DNA of 64,000 nt from Pedobacter miscanthi (GCF_003315595.1 NZ_QNQU01000010.1:29202-93201); one strand, 5' to 3'. Positions 1-9,203 are shown, numbered from the stretch's first letter. Notes: a model not told the origin generated them from the sequence alone. Made by a program: numbers and translations.

Positions 1-102
1 GGATGCACGGAAAACACGGAATAACCTATCCTCACCTCTTTTGCGCATCATTCTTCGCGTACTTTGGGGTTAAAAAACAGAAATCATCAATATATTCGTG
101 TT

Positions 103-1296
103 ATGGAACCTATTGTACTCACGAGATCACAGGCACGGAAAATCATTTTACATGCAGCAGGACTTTCGAAAAAGGCACAGTTCGGCGCCGGTATTGAGGC
201 CGTTTACAAGGCAATCGATCATTTGGGATATGTACAGCTTGACACCAATTATGTGGTAGAACGCGCCCATCATCATGCCTTATTTGCCCGTGTACCGGAT
301 TACGAGCCTACCTGGCTTGCCGGGCTTTGCGAAAATGGCGATATTTTTGAATATTTTACTTCCGATGCCGGCTATCTACCCACTCATGAGTTCCGTTTCT
401 CGCTACCGGTGATGGAAGCTTTCCAAACACAATACAACGCGCCGATTAAAAGGGAAGCAGATTTAATGGAGCAGATTTTAGATCAGGTAGAACGTGACGG
501 AGCAGTAATGGTTGGCGATTTTGAGAACGATCGGCAGGAAGCAAGTACGGGCTGGTGGGATTGGCGACCAGCCAAAGTAGCACTCGAAAGGCTTTACCTG
601 GAAGGCAAGCTAATGATCAAACGCAACAGTACTTTTCAGAAAGTTTATCATTTACCATTGGATGTAATACCGGCGGACACTGATCAAAGCATGCCTGCCC
701 CCGAAGAATATGCACAATATGTGATCCGCCGTACTTTGGGTGCACTTGGAATTTCATCGGTAAAGGAAATGGCCTGGCGTTCGCGTCGTGTAAAGGGAAA
801 TCTGGTGAAAAAAGAACTCGAAAAAATGCTGCAGAACGGCGATGTTCATTTCGTAAATGTAGAGGGTATAAAAGGTCCTTTGTACATGTTATCCGGTACG
901 GATATAAACGTTAGCACTACCGAAGAGGTTTTTATCCTCTCGCCTTTTGATATCTTAAATGTATTCCGGTTCCGTTTAAAAGAGTTTTTCGACTTTGATT
1001 ACCAGATAGAATGTTTTGTTCCGGCCCCTAAAAGAAAATATGGTTACTTCTCACTTCCTATCTTATCGGGAGAAAAATTTATTGCCAGGATGGACGCCAA
1101 AGCCGACCGAAAACAAAAACTGCTTATTATTCATAACCTGCATTTTGAGGAAGTAGATATTGATGAAAAAACCATCGATAAATTTGTTGATGCACTTAAA
1201 GACTACATCATATTCAATAAATGCAGAGATATTACTTTTAAAAAATCAAATAACAGCGATTTATTGGCAATAATCAGCGAAAGATTTTTGGATTAA
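103..1296 (+). CDS. YcaQ/AlkX-like winged-helix DNA glycosylase
   Basis: Predicted member of the YcaQ (DUF1006, HTH_42) family, whose characterised members unhook interstrand crosslinks and remove alkylated bases from DNA. The family's catalytic QxD motif is visible as Q45-L-D47, followed by VVERAHHHALFARV, which matches the conserved ERAHH stretch. Length (397 aa) is normal. The reading frame is open from a TTG at 64, but the ATG at 103 gives the usual N-terminus starting just before the first helix (LTRSQARKI), so I use it. It stands alone, 67 bases upstream of map on the same strand. Family assignment is confident; the substrate is inferred. Confidence 0.85.
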   Translation: MEPIVLTRSQARKIILHAAGLSKKAQFGAGIEAVYKAIDHLGYVQLDTNYVVERAHHHALFARVPDYEPTWLAGLCENGDIFEYFTSDAGYLPTHEFRFSLPVMEAFQTQYNAPIKREADLMEQILDQVERDGAVMVGDFENDRQEASTGWWDWRPAKVALERLYLEGKLMIKRNSTFQKVYHLPLDVIPADTDQSMPAPEEYAQYVIRRTLGALGISSVKEMAWRSRRVKGNLVKKELEKMLQNGDVHFVNVEGIKGPLYMLSGTDINVSTTEEVFILSPFDILNVFRFRLKEFFDFDYQIECFVPAPKRKYGYFSLPILSGEKFIARMDAKADRKQKLLIIHNLHFEEVDIDEKTIDKFVDALKDYIIFNKCRDITFKKSNNSDLLAIISERFLD

Positions 1297-1363
1297 TTAA
1301 ACCCTGAAAACACGATTAGTTATTTTACTGAATTAATCTCTATTTTAGTTAAAAAAACATTAC

Positions 1364-2128
1364 ATGTCGATCACTACTGAAGCAGAAAAAAGTGGCATAC
1401 AACGGACCAGCGATGCTGTTGCCATCACCTTAAAGAAAATGCGCGAATACGCAAAGCCGGGCATCTCCACAAAAGAACTTGATGAGTATGGGGGTAAATT
1501 ACTTTCCGAAATGGGCGCGCGTTCTGCCCCCTTTTTAACCTATGCTTTTCCGGGCCATACCTGTATCAGCATTAATGAGGAAGCGGCACACGGCCTACCA
1601 TCTGCAGATAAAATCCTCAAAAATGGCGACCTGGTTAATATCGATGTATCGGCTGAATTAGATGGCTACTGGGCCGACAATGGAGGCTCTTTTGTATTGG
1701 GCGACGATATACACGGCCATGGCAAACTTATAGCGGCATCAAAATCCATATTAAAAAAGGCAATCGGCCAGATCAAGGGAGGCGTAAAAATATCGGATAT
1801 TGGAAACCTGATTGAAACCGAGGCCAAAAAAGCAGGTTACATCGTGATTAAAAATCTTACAGGCCACGGTATTGGCCGGAGCCTGCACGAAGAACCTCAT
1901 GAAATTGCCAACTTCCGCGACAGGTTTAATACCAAACGTTTCAAAAAAAATTCGGTGGTGGCTATCGAAACATTTATTTCAACACATTCAACCATAGCCG
2001 ATACCCAACCTGATGGCTGGACTTTAGTTGGCAATAAAGGTGGTTTTGTTGCACAGCATGAGCATACCATTATGGTTACCGATGGCGAGCCTGTAATATT
2101 TACTTTAGAAAACGGTATATGGGATTAG
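1364..2128 (+). CDS. map: Type I methionine aminopeptidase
   Basis: Removes the initiator methionine from nascent proteins in the cytoplasm. M24 pita-bread fold with all expected residues in the 254-aa product: H76, metal ligands D94, D105, H168 (in GHGIGRSLHEEP), E202 and E233. The length matches the E. coli enzyme and there is no N-terminal zinc extension. Bacteroidota commonly carry more than one map gene and the essential one usually sits in the ribosomal-protein cluster; this solitary copy may be the accessory one (inference). Its TAG stop lies inside a 9-bp hairpin shared with the convergent clpP gene. Confidence 0.92.
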   Translation: MSITTEAEKSGIQRTSDAVAITLKKMREYAKPGISTKELDEYGGKLLSEMGARSAPFLTYAFPGHTCISINEEAAHGLPSADKILKNGDLVNIDVSAELDGYWADNGGSFVLGDDIHGHGKLIAASKSILKKAIGQIKGGVKISDIGNLIETEAKKAGYIVIKNLTGHGIGRSLHEEPHEIANFRDRFNTKRFKKNSVVAIETFISTHSTIADTQPDGWTLVGNKGGFVAQHEHTIMVTDGEPVIFTLENGIWD

Positions 2129-2145
2129 CATTACCTGCTAATCCC
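2121..2145. terminator. Hairpin between convergent map and clpP
   Basis: GGGATTAGC at 2121-2129 pairs perfectly with GCTAATCCC at 2137-2145 around a 7-nt loop. The map stop codon (2126-2128) is within the left arm. There is no long T run on either side, so it may be a weak terminator or an mRNA 3'-end stabiliser. Confidence 0.5.
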
Positions 2146-2168
2146 TATAACCGATCAACTGTAAGCAT

Positions 2169-2855
2169 TTACTCCCTAACGAGTATTTCATCTATCATTC
2201 CAAATTCCTTTGCTTCAATTGCAGTCATCCAATAATCGCGGCTGCCCACTTCATTTATTTTTTCGTATGTCTGCCCGCTGTGTTTAGCCAAAATCTTATA
2301 AAGATCGGTCTGTACTTTCAAAACTTCTCTAATGCTGATATCCATATCGATGGCTGTTCCCTGGGCGCCTCCCGAAGTTTGGTGAATCATTACCCTGGAG
2401 TGTTTTAGTGCCGATCTTTTTCCCGCAGCCCCCGCACACAGCAAAACCGAGCCCATAGAAAGCGCAATGCCAGTACATATTGTGGCCACATCCGGAGAAA
2501 TAAATTGCATGGTATCGTAAATGCCAAAACCGGCGTAAACAGATCCCCCTGGCGAATTGATATACAATTGGATATCTTTCTTCTCGTCAACCGACTGCAA
2601 AAAAAGCAATTGGGCCTGTATTACATTTGCATTCTGTTCGCCCACGGCCTCACCCAAAAAAATGATCCTGTCCATCATCAGCCTCGAAAAAACGTCCATT
2701 TGTGCTACATTGAGCTGTCGTTCTTCCGTAATATAAGGAGTCATAGCCATTGGTGGCACATAAGCTGGCGATTTAGCCATATACTGATCCACATACAAAC
2801 TGTTTAACCTGTGGTGTTTTACCGCATACTGGCGGAATTCGTTGTTAATATCCAT
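2169..2855 (-). CDS. clpP: ClpP-type ATP-dependent protease subunit
   Basis: Serine protease subunit of a Clp complex. The catalytic triad is visible: S133 (in GIALSMGS), H158 (RVMIHQ) and D207 (SRDYW), with the SPGGSVYAG oxyanion strand at 101-109. The protein is 228 aa with about 45 extra N-terminal residues before the protease core, compared with about 195-207 aa for classical ClpP. No ClpX or trigger-factor gene is next to it, so this is probably a second ClpP paralogue rather than the tig-clpP-clpX copy (inference). The A-L-S-M active-site context differs slightly from the usual A-A-S-M. Confidence 0.9.
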   Translation of the reverse strand: MDINNEFRQYAVKHHRLNSLYVDQYMAKSPAYVPPMAMTPYITEERQLNVAQMDVFSRLMMDRIIFLGEAVGEQNANVIQAQLLFLQSVDEKKDIQLYINSPGGSVYAGFGIYDTMQFISPDVATICTGIALSMGSVLLCAGAAGKRSALKHSRVMIHQTSGGAQGTAIDMDISIREVLKVQTDLYKILAKHSGQTYEKINEVGSRDYWMTAIEAKEFGMIDEILVRE

Positions 2856-2934
2856 CGTAATTTATTTAAATTTTTAGACATAGTTTTCCCTTTGCCCTAA
2901 AAAGGTACATGGAAGTAAAACTGAAATTGAAGGC

Positions 2935-3204
2935 TTATTTATTAAACATACGCATAATCCGCTGCCTGAAAGTTTGATGTTTCACGGTGTTAAATAGCGT
3001 ATCGTGTATTTTTTCTATTTCCATTTTAAGTTGTTTCCGGCCATAATCCTCAACAACCTGATAGGTTTTTTTCTGCCAGTAAACTTGTTCTCCAAGTTGT
3101 GGCTGCAGTATCATTTTTGCAGCAAAAAGACAGTTTTCGCCATCCTCACTGTGGGATAAAAGATAATCCTCTATCAAACGCAGCTCATTCAACGATGTCT
3201 TCAT
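2935..3204 (-). CDS. Small protein overlapping an ECF sigma factor gene
   Basis: An 89-aa charged protein with no signal peptide or membrane segment; predicted mostly helical. Its start overlaps the end of the upstream sigma-factor gene by 20 bases in another frame, so the two are translationally coupled. I do not recognise a domain. By position it could be a cytoplasmic anti-sigma factor or another partner of the sigma factor, but unlike FecR-type anti-sigma factors of Bacteroidota it has no transmembrane helix. Function unknown. Confidence 0.65.
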   Translation of the reverse strand: MKTSLNELRLIEDYLLSHSEDGENCLFAAKMILQPQLGEQVYWQKKTYQVVEDYGRKQLKMEIEKIHDTLFNTVKHQTFRQRIMRMFNK

Positions 3205-3745
3205 ATTTTAGGGATTTTTCTTTAACGGTTTCCTTAACTTTTTGGAGGCATTTAAATTTCTGGGCAGTTGCCGATCTTGCACCCGAAAAACCAAAACGGC
3301 CAGCAAGGGCATCCATATCCAGTTTCTCGTAATAAAATGCACTGAGCAGTTGCATACATTTTTGCCCGGTCTGTTCCAGCAAACGCATCAGTTTAAAGGG
3401 CGCAACCTCCCTATATTCTATATCTGCTACATCAATAACAGCTTTAAAAACATGATCTTCCAAATCAAGCGAACTATGCCTGCTGTTTTCATGGTAACGT
3501 TTAATCCAGAGGTGTTTTGCAATCCCCAGCAGATAGGATTTCTCGCTGTATTTTAAGGCCAATCCGCTTACCTGCACCTTTTCATAATACAATACCAGTG
3601 CATCCTGAAAAATATCCTTTGCTTCATCAAACGATCCGCCCATTTTAGCTACATGTTGGGCCACCAGGGGAAAAGCCTGCTGGTATAGTTTCATAAAAAG
3701 AGCCTCGCGACTGCTCATTTTCTCTGGGATAGGTGTTGCACTCAT
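3185..3745 (-). CDS. RNA polymerase sigma factor, ECF/sigma-70 family
   Basis: 186-aa sigma factor with region 2 near residues 25-95 (the DIFQDALVLYYEKV stretch corresponds to the conserved core-binding helix) and a region 4-like helix-turn-helix near residues 125-175 (LDMDALAGRFGFSGARSATAQKFKCL). Directs RNA polymerase to an unknown regulon. The immediate downstream gene overlaps it by 20 bases and is the natural candidate for a regulator of its activity. No TonB receptor or FecR-like gene is adjacent, so it is not an obvious iron-starvation or glycan-uptake sigma factor. Confidence 0.82.
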   Translation of the reverse strand: MSATPIPEKMSSREALFMKLYQQAFPLVAQHVAKMGGSFDEAKDIFQDALVLYYEKVQVSGLALKYSEKSYLLGIAKHLWIKRYHENSRHSSLDLEDHVFKAVIDVADIEYREVAPFKLMRLLEQTGQKCMQLLSAFYYEKLDMDALAGRFGFSGARSATAQKFKCLQKVKETVKEKSLKYEDIVE

Positions 3746-3953
3746 GCTTTAATTTTTATAGTATGTGGCAATTTTTGATCAGATATCACCCAAAAATATC
3801 AAATATTTAATTTTGAGCACTAAACACCAGGGGCAATTTACTTTTATCAGGTTATTTTCAATTATTACCTGCCGGAGATAAATGATGTATCTCCATTAAC
3901 AATCGCCAATTTTTCAAAATAATCCTGATGATCAATTTTTAAATGTAAAAACA

Positions 3954-3986
3954 TTTTGCATATTGTTGTCGCGAATACTATATTTG
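3954..3986 (+). promoter_or_regulatory. Bacteroidota-type promoter of the VOC/EVE/MarR operon
   Basis: TTTTG at 3954-3958, a 20-base spacer, then TATATTTG at 3979-3986, a full match to the Bacteroidota -7 box TAnnTTTG. It lies 22 bases before the start codon at 4009. Confidence 0.6.
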
Positions 3987-4008
3987 CAACTACAATAAAA
4001 TAACTAAA

Positions 4009-4368
4009 ATGAGAAAATTAGCATTTGCATCCCTTCAGGTTAGGGATTTAGACCTTTCAAAAGATTTTTACACCAACAAACTGGGCTTCGAAATAGCCGT
4101 ACAAACGCCTGAAGCCTGTGTTTTCAGCTATAAACAAGGTGATGCCAGCTTTGCCATCAGAAAACCGATGATCAACCTGGAAGGAAAAGAATTAGGTGTT
4201 GGTACATCGCTATGGTTTGCCATCGATGGCAATATCGAAGATCTCCGAGAGCAGTTTACCGCAGCCGAAGTTGAAATGTTGGGTTCAATTAACACAACTC
4301 CATTCGGAAAAACGCTGATCGTAAAAGACCCCGATGGATACAACATCACTTTTTTACAAGCAAACTAA
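4009..4368 (+). CDS. VOC (glyoxalase/bleomycin-resistance) family protein
   Basis: 119-aa single vicinal-oxygen-chelate domain of two beta-alpha-beta-beta-beta modules. The N-terminal module contains VRDLDLSKDFYTNKLGFE and the C-terminal end has the typical VKDPDGYNITFLQ. Such proteins bind a metal and small molecules, acting as lyases, dioxygenases or drug-sequestering proteins; the substrate cannot be told. It is the first gene of a likely three-gene operon with an EVE-domain gene (12 bases downstream) and a MarR regulator, an arrangement that suggests regulated detoxification. Confidence 0.85.
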   Translation: MRKLAFASLQVRDLDLSKDFYTNKLGFEIAVQTPEACVFSYKQGDASFAIRKPMINLEGKELGVGTSLWFAIDGNIEDLREQFTAAEVEMLGSINTTPFGKTLIVKDPDGYNITFLQAN

Positions 4369-4380
4369 CAAAACAGCCAC

Positions 4381-4820
4381 ATGAAAAATGAAAACACAAA
4401 ATACTGGATTATTGTAGCTTCTAAAGATCATGTTAAAAATGGCATAGCAGAAGGATTTGCACAAGCCTGCCACGGTAAGGCATCGCCCCTAAAAAGAATG
4501 CACAAAGGTGATTTTATTATTTATTACTCTGGAAAACAGACCATGGGGCAACCGCAGCCATGCCAGCAGTTTACTGCTATTGGCAAGTAACAGGCGAAGA
4601 TACCTACCAAACCCAGGTTTCGGAAGATTTCTGTCCTTCAAGACGCAATATCGATTTTTTGCCGAACAAAGATATTTCTATCCTACCTTTGATAGCTGAA
4701 CTGGATTTCATACCAAACAAAAAAAGCTGGGGTTATCCATTCCGCTTTGGTTTTTTCGAAATCAAACAGCGCGATTTTGAATTGATAGCCTCACAAATGC
4801 TTATACAAGATTATGCCTGA
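4381..4820 (+). pseudogene. EVE-domain protein, one-base frameshift
   Basis: The first 68 codons (KYWIIVASKDHV, KGDFIIYYSGKQT, CQQFTAIG) and the second part in another frame (QVTGEDTYQTQ, RRNIDF, WGYPFRFGFFEI) join into one complete EVE domain of about 146 aa. The break is at 4584-4585: GGCAAG would be GGCCAAG if one C were restored, and the frame then runs to 4820. EVE domains are PUA-like pockets that read modified bases or RNA. The last 8 bases overlap the MarR gene, as expected in an operon. A sequencing deletion is at least as likely as a true mutation. Confidence 0.8.
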
Positions 4821-5280
4821 AAAAATAGAATTTCATTTTAAGAGTCCGCTTGATAGTCCGGGTTACCTTTTGGGCCAGCTCACCATGTTATGGCAGCGCA
4901 AGCTAAAGCGGGTACTTGATCCTTTAGACCTTACACACACGCAATTTGCCTTGCTTTGCGCACTGGCCTGGCTCTCGAGAGAAAGCGACAATGTTACCCA
5001 GGTTGATATCGCCAACCAGGGCAATGCAGACCGGATGATGGTATCGAAAGTATTGCGTACACTCGAAGAAAAAAAATTCATTACCAGGAAAGAACATAAA
5101 ACTGATACCAGGGCAAAAACCATCAGCCTCACAGCATCAGGTGAAACTGTGCTTCAAAAAGCTATAATAATGGTAGAAAACGCAGATTTATCATTTTTCT
5201 CAATGCTTGATAAGGATTTGCCTGGCTTGAATGCAAAGATGGCAGCCTTGATAGAGCAGAATAAAAACGACTTGATTTAA
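4813..5280 (+). CDS. MarR family transcriptional regulator
   Basis: 155-aa winged-helix repressor. The recognition region is around residues 60-85 (QVDIANQGNADRMMVSKVLRTLEEKKFI), followed by the wing (RKEHKTDTRAKTISLT). MarR proteins act as dimers that leave DNA on binding small phenolic or oxidising ligands. The start overlaps the EVE frame by 8 bases. It probably controls its own operon, but no clear palindrome was found at the operon promoter. Confidence 0.88.
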   Translation: MPEKIEFHFKSPLDSPGYLLGQLTMLWQRKLKRVLDPLDLTHTQFALLCALAWLSRESDNVTQVDIANQGNADRMMVSKVLRTLEEKKFITRKEHKTDTRAKTISLTASGETVLQKAIIMVENADLSFFSMLDKDLPGLNAKMAALIEQNKNDLI

Positions 5281-5290
5281 AACCACTTTT

Positions 5291-5318
5291 CCAAACTGAT
5301 CTTCAGTATACAGTTTGG
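5291..5318 (+). terminator. Hairpin after the MarR gene
   Basis: CCAAACTG at 5291-5298 pairs with CAGTTTGG at 5311-5318, followed by a T/G-rich stretch rather than a clean T run. Located 10 bases after the MarR stop. Confidence 0.4.
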
Positions 5319-5426
5319 TTTGGTTTGATTTGCTTTGATCAGGTTGTAGTGAAACTAAAAATTCACAAAACTTTCGTACAGATACAAGTGTATTATTATT
5401 AATACTTTAACATAAAATCTATTCTT

Positions 5427-5624
5427 ATGAAAAAATTAATGATGATGATGCTGGCCTGTTCAATCACGCTTGCCTCAGTTGCCCAAACCAGGCAAGACAC
5501 CACCAAAAAGAAAACCGAAAAAACGAAACCAGCCAAAAGCAAGCAATGGCCTTCGAAAAAAGACACCACAAAGCGTGATACTCTTAAACGGGATACCACA
5601 CGAAAAACTAATCCACCACTTTAA
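5427..5624 (+). CDS. Small exported Lys/Thr-rich protein
   Basis: 65-aa product with a signal peptide (MKKLMMMMLACSITLASVAQ, probable cleavage after VAQ) and a mature part of about 45 residues made almost only of K, T, D, R and P, with recurring K-D-T-T / R-D-T units. The composition suggests an unstructured basic peptide in the periplasm. No family recognised. A strong terminator follows 6 bases after the stop, which supports a real monocistronic gene. Confidence 0.6.
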   Translation: MKKLMMMMLACSITLASVAQTRQDTTKKKTEKTKPAKSKQWPSKKDTTKRDTLKRDTTRKTNPPL

Positions 5625-5630
5625 TTACCC

Positions 5631-5650
5631 GGCCCGAAAGGGCCTTTTTT
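5631..5650 (+). terminator. Rho-independent terminator
   Basis: GGCCC at 5631-5635, GAAA tetraloop, GGGCC at 5640-5644, then six T. Ends the small exported-protein gene. Confidence 0.85.
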
Positions 5651-5920
5651 AACCCTGGTCTGTTCATCGGTGATTAAGTTTTTAGAGCCAAAAGTATTTT
5701 CAGGTTCTATACAGACTGAACCTTTAAATTGCTTTATTTTTTGGCTTTAGTAAGCAAAATGCGCACCGTTGCAAAAATTTGTTGTTCGCATTAAAGCAGC
5801 ATAAACAAAGCAACTACCATGGATAAAATAGAAAACAGGTAAAATCTTTATCATGCGTTGAAGCCATGATATTCTTAAACAACCATTTATTTTTTAGCTT
5901 TGAAGAATTAGCCCGAGCTT

Positions 5921-7783
5921 ATGGATATTAAGGACAATGCGCAGTTAAAAATTTTGGTAGAGTGTGCCCCTATCGGCATCTGCATTCTTGATGCGCAAAC
6001 CTTTGTAGCAGAAATGGTTAATGATAAATTTTTGGAAATTGCCCGAAAGCCCAAAGCCGATATCATTGATAAATGGTACTGGGATGCTTTCAGGGAGGTA
6101 AAGCACCTGTACCAGGCAGCGCTTGAAAACGTGGCAAAAACACTGCAGCCTTATCATGCCGATGAGGCGGAAGTAACACTGATCCGGAATGGCCAAGCAG
6201 AACATATTGTTGTAACTTTTGTATATGCACCGGTTAAAGACGAGCATGATAAGGCGACCAAAATAGCGGTTTGGGTATTGGAAAATACCTTGCAGGTGAA
6301 TGCACGTAAGAAAGTTGACCGTGATAATGCGCTTTTAGAAAAAGAGCGCAACAGGCTTTACGAAGTATTTATGGAAGCCCCTGCCGGCATCTGCCTATGG
6401 ACAGGCCCCGATCTTGTTTACGAAATGGTAAATCCAGCCTACCAGCGGATCCTTGCTGGAAGAAACCTGTTGGGAAGGCCAATTCTCGAAGCTGTACCAG
6501 AATTAAAGGGTGCACCACTGATCGATTCCATGCTGGATACCTACCATTATGGAACACCTTTTGAAGTTCATGAACTGCATGTACCGATTGCAGATTATGA
6601 AGGCGGACCAACTATAGACCGTTACTTTACCTTTAATTATGTACCCAGACGCAACCTGGATAACCAGATTGACGGGGTATTTAATTTTGTATTTGAGGTA
6701 ACCGAACAGGTTATTGCCAGAAAAAAGGTTGAAGAACGTGAGAAACATTTCCGCCATCTGGCCGATCTGGTACCGGCAAAAATTTCCAATGCACTTCCCT
6801 CTGGCGAAGTAACCTTCTTCAATCAGCACTGGCTTGATTTCGCCGGAATGGGTTTTGAGGAACTGAGGGATTTTGGTTATCATCAAATGATGCACCCCGA
6901 AGAAATCCAGGCTTTTCAGGATGGTCTGGGAGAGGCTGCAAAAACCGGTATACCATTCGTGTCGGAAATGCGGTTCAAAAATACCGAAGGCAGGTACATC
7001 TGGCACCTGAACATTGCTTCTCCTATTTTAGATGAGGAGGGAAAAATCCAGATGTGGGTAGGCTCCACCACTGATATTCAAAAAATCAAAGAAGAAGAAC
7101 AGCGGAAGGCAGATTTTGTAAGCCTGCTCTCCCACGAAATTAAAACCCCGGTAACCTCCATCAAAGGCTACATCCAGCTCATGAAACGGGAAATTGGGAA
7201 AGATAGTTTCCAGCGGGAAAAAATTTCGGGAGGACTGGACCGCCTGGATCGTCTGGTGATGCAGCTTACCGCCCTCGTATCGGACATGCTTGATCTGACC
7301 CGCATAGAAACCGGACACCTGCACCTCAATAAAAAACCTGTCGACCTGGATGCCTTAATCAACGAAGTAGCCGGCGATTTTAAAATGACTAATCCGGAAC
7401 GGGAGCTTATGTTTTCGGAGCAGGGAAATTTTACGGTAGCGGCAGACCGCGATAAAATTGCACAGGTACTCATCAACCTGATTTCAAACGCAATAAAATA
7501 TTCTCCTGCTGACAGTCCGGTAAAAATTACCACGTCTCAAAACAGCGATGGAATCAGTGTGAGCATTACCGACCAGGGAATCGGGATCAGCGAAAAAGAT
7601 CATAAAAAAATATTTGAACGTTTTTACCGCGTAGAAGGAAAGGGAAAATACCAGTTTTCGGGTTTTGGAATAGGCCTGTATCTTGCAAATTCCATTATTG
7701 AGCTCCATGGAGGAAAACTTAGCCTCGAAAGCGAGCCCGGGAGCGGCTCTACCTTCACTTTCTTACTGCCAAAAGAAGAGTAA
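5921..7783 (+). CDS. Multi-PAS sensor histidine kinase
   Basis: 620-aa soluble kinase without membrane segments. Three PAS domains (roughly 8-125, 145-265, 275-385), then a HisKA dimerisation domain with phospho-acceptor H405 in SLLSHEIKTP, then HATPase_c with N box NLISNAIKYSP, G1 box DQGIGIS, F box FERFY and G2 box GFGIGLYLA. Probably senses an internal signal such as redox state or a small ligand through PAS. No response regulator gene is adjacent, so it is an orphan kinase. Autophosphorylation residues are all present. Confidence 0.9.
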   Translation: MDIKDNAQLKILVECAPIGICILDAQTFVAEMVNDKFLEIARKPKADIIDKWYWDAFREVKHLYQAALENVAKTLQPYHADEAEVTLIRNGQAEHIVVTFVYAPVKDEHDKATKIAVWVLENTLQVNARKKVDRDNALLEKERNRLYEVFMEAPAGICLWTGPDLVYEMVNPAYQRILAGRNLLGRPILEAVPELKGAPLIDSMLDTYHYGTPFEVHELHVPIADYEGGPTIDRYFTFNYVPRRNLDNQIDGVFNFVFEVTEQVIARKKVEEREKHFRHLADLVPAKISNALPSGEVTFFNQHWLDFAGMGFEELRDFGYHQMMHPEEIQAFQDGLGEAAKTGIPFVSEMRFKNTEGRYIWHLNIASPILDEEGKIQMWVGSTTDIQKIKEEEQRKADFVSLLSHEIKTPVTSIKGYIQLMKREIGKDSFQREKISGGLDRLDRLVMQLTALVSDMLDLTRIETGHLHLNKKPVDLDALINEVAGDFKMTNPERELMFSEQGNFTVAADRDKIAQVLINLISNAIKYSPADSPVKITTSQNSDGISVSITDQGIGISEKDHKKIFERFYRVEGKGKYQFSGFGIGLYLANSIIELHGGKLSLESEPGSGSTFTFLLPKEE

Positions 7784-8026
7784 GACATAATGTTGCAGCC
7801 TGGCTAAAATTTACGAGGGATGGAGAAGAATTGCTCCACACGTTTGCAAATAGCCTTTTTACAGGTAAATATTAAGGAGAATTGTGCTGTTTATCCTTTA
7901 TAGCGGTTTTTTTAAGATTATTTCACTTAAAAAGATTGGTGCAAATCATTTTTAGATTGACCATGATTTGCAGATAAAACCTCGGGACGAAAAACTTTTT
8001 TAGGGGTTTTCCCGTTTATCGCTATT

Positions 8027-8308
8027 ATGAGCACTTACACTATTCAGGAACAATTTAATCAATACCTAGATCTTTTAAATAAAATCCACAATATCGGTCA
8101 TGATATTGATGCCTCAATCAATGAGGTAGAAATAACAGACCTGGAGGCAAAAAGAACGGTATTGAAACACCGGCTACAGATGGTTAGCAAAACCTTAATT
8201 GCATCGCTAACAAAAATGGACAGCAGATACCCGATCCATAACCATCTGGGCAACGGCACTACATATCTATACGCAGAAAATAACAAACTGATGTTCGAAT
8301 ATCATTAA
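8027..8308 (+). CDS. Small hypothetical protein
   Basis: 93-aa acidic, mainly helical cytoplasmic protein with a likely helical hairpin at residues 1-65 and a short beta-like tail (GTTYLYAENNKLMFEY). No recognised domain. It is followed four bases after the stop by a strong bidirectional terminator, which supports a real gene. Confidence 0.55.
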   Translation: MSTYTIQEQFNQYLDLLNKIHNIGHDIDASINEVEITDLEAKRTVLKHRLQMVSKTLIASLTKMDSRYPIHNHLGNGTTYLYAENNKLMFEYH

Positions 8309-8312
8309 AGTT

Positions 8313-8357
8313 GATAAACGCATAAATCATGATGACTTATGCGTTTATCGAAATCAT
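8313..8357. terminator. Bidirectional terminator
   Basis: A perfect 13-bp stem (8313-8325 with 8337-8349, arm GATAAACGCATAA) and an 11-nt loop, followed by a T-rich run up to 8364. It separates two convergent genes. Confidence 0.8.
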
Positions 8358-8372
8358 TTTTTTTCCTGGCAA

Positions 8373-9203
8373 TTACCTTTTAACATAGTTTGAATACTCA
8401 GAGATAGTTTGTACAGGTACAGACTGACCTAAGAATTTGCCTTGCATATCCAGATTCTGGTTGATTGTGAAGTAACGTTTTGCCTGTTCATCCCACCTGT
8501 ATTTTGTAACGATATTTAGTTTATCGACGCTTAAAATTTTAATTTTAACAGGTTTCTCATTAAGGGTCTGTATCTGCTCTACCCGTTTTGTTTTAAGGTT
8601 TACAGTGATTAAAGACCGGCAATCTTTCATAAATGCGGCATCCTTTGGAGCAGTAGCTGCATCAATTTTACTGCTGATTACCAGATAATCAGGCGTTTCT
8701 TTCTCGATCCTGAAACTCGAATCATCTGATTTAGATTGCGACGGCTTGCTTTGGTTTTTCCTGAACTCATTAATATCGCCTTTGGAGGGAGATTTTCCAT
8801 CTACCGAAACCACTGTCCACTGCTCATTAGCTGTGGCTGATGGGTCAAATTTAGCTTCAATGGTTTTGCCTTTTCCGGCGGCTGACGTAGATTGTTTTAA
8901 ATCAAAACTATAATCATCAGGCTGCGCAAAATTATTGGGGTCGAGGATGGCAGCGTCAATATTATATTTAGACAAAACACTCAATACGCCTGTTTTCTGG
9001 GCAGAAACACTAAGCGTTGAAATCGCCACGAGAAAAGCCGCCAGCAAGGCCGTTTTTCCCGAACCTGACACCGGTTTGGTATTTTTAAATTTCTGTACAA
9101 TTGCACTCATTAAAGCTTTAATTGGGGCAGCTAGGCGCTGAATTTTTGATTTTTTCGCATCAACTTCTGAACCGGTTACGGATACAACTTTTATTTTATT
9201 CAT
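8373..9203 (-). CDS. Hypothetical protein with internal membrane segment
   Basis: 276 aa. Residues 1-48 are basic, residues 49-68 form a hydrophobic segment ending in SVSAQ (a signal-peptidase-like site), and the rest is a soluble domain with no recognised family. Either the n-region is unusually long, the true start is the internal Met at residue 32 (9110), or the protein is a type II membrane protein. Neighbouring genes do not suggest a function. Confidence 0.6.
   Translation of the reverse strand: MNKIKVVSVTGSEVDAKKSKIQRLAAPIKALMSAIVQKFKNTKPVSGSGKTALLAAFLVAISTLSVSAQKTGVLSVLSKYNIDAAILDPNNFAQPDDYSFDLKQSTSAAGKGKTIEAKFDPSATANEQWTVVSVDGKSPSKGDINEFRKNQSKPSQSKSDDSSFRIEKETPDYLVISSKIDAATAPKDAAFMKDCRSLITVNLKTKRVEQIQTLNEKPVKIKILSVDKLNIVTKYRWDEQAKRYFTINQNLDMQGKFLGQSVPVQTISEYSNYVKR

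Noticed and set aside
1..102. ORF at 3-197 in the first bases
   Set aside because: Overlaps the YcaQ-like gene in another frame and has no domain; nothing else supported before 103.
6503..7006. 167-codon minus-strand ORF in the PAS kinase gene
   Set aside because: Lies opposite intact PAS domains; no domain or start signal of its own.
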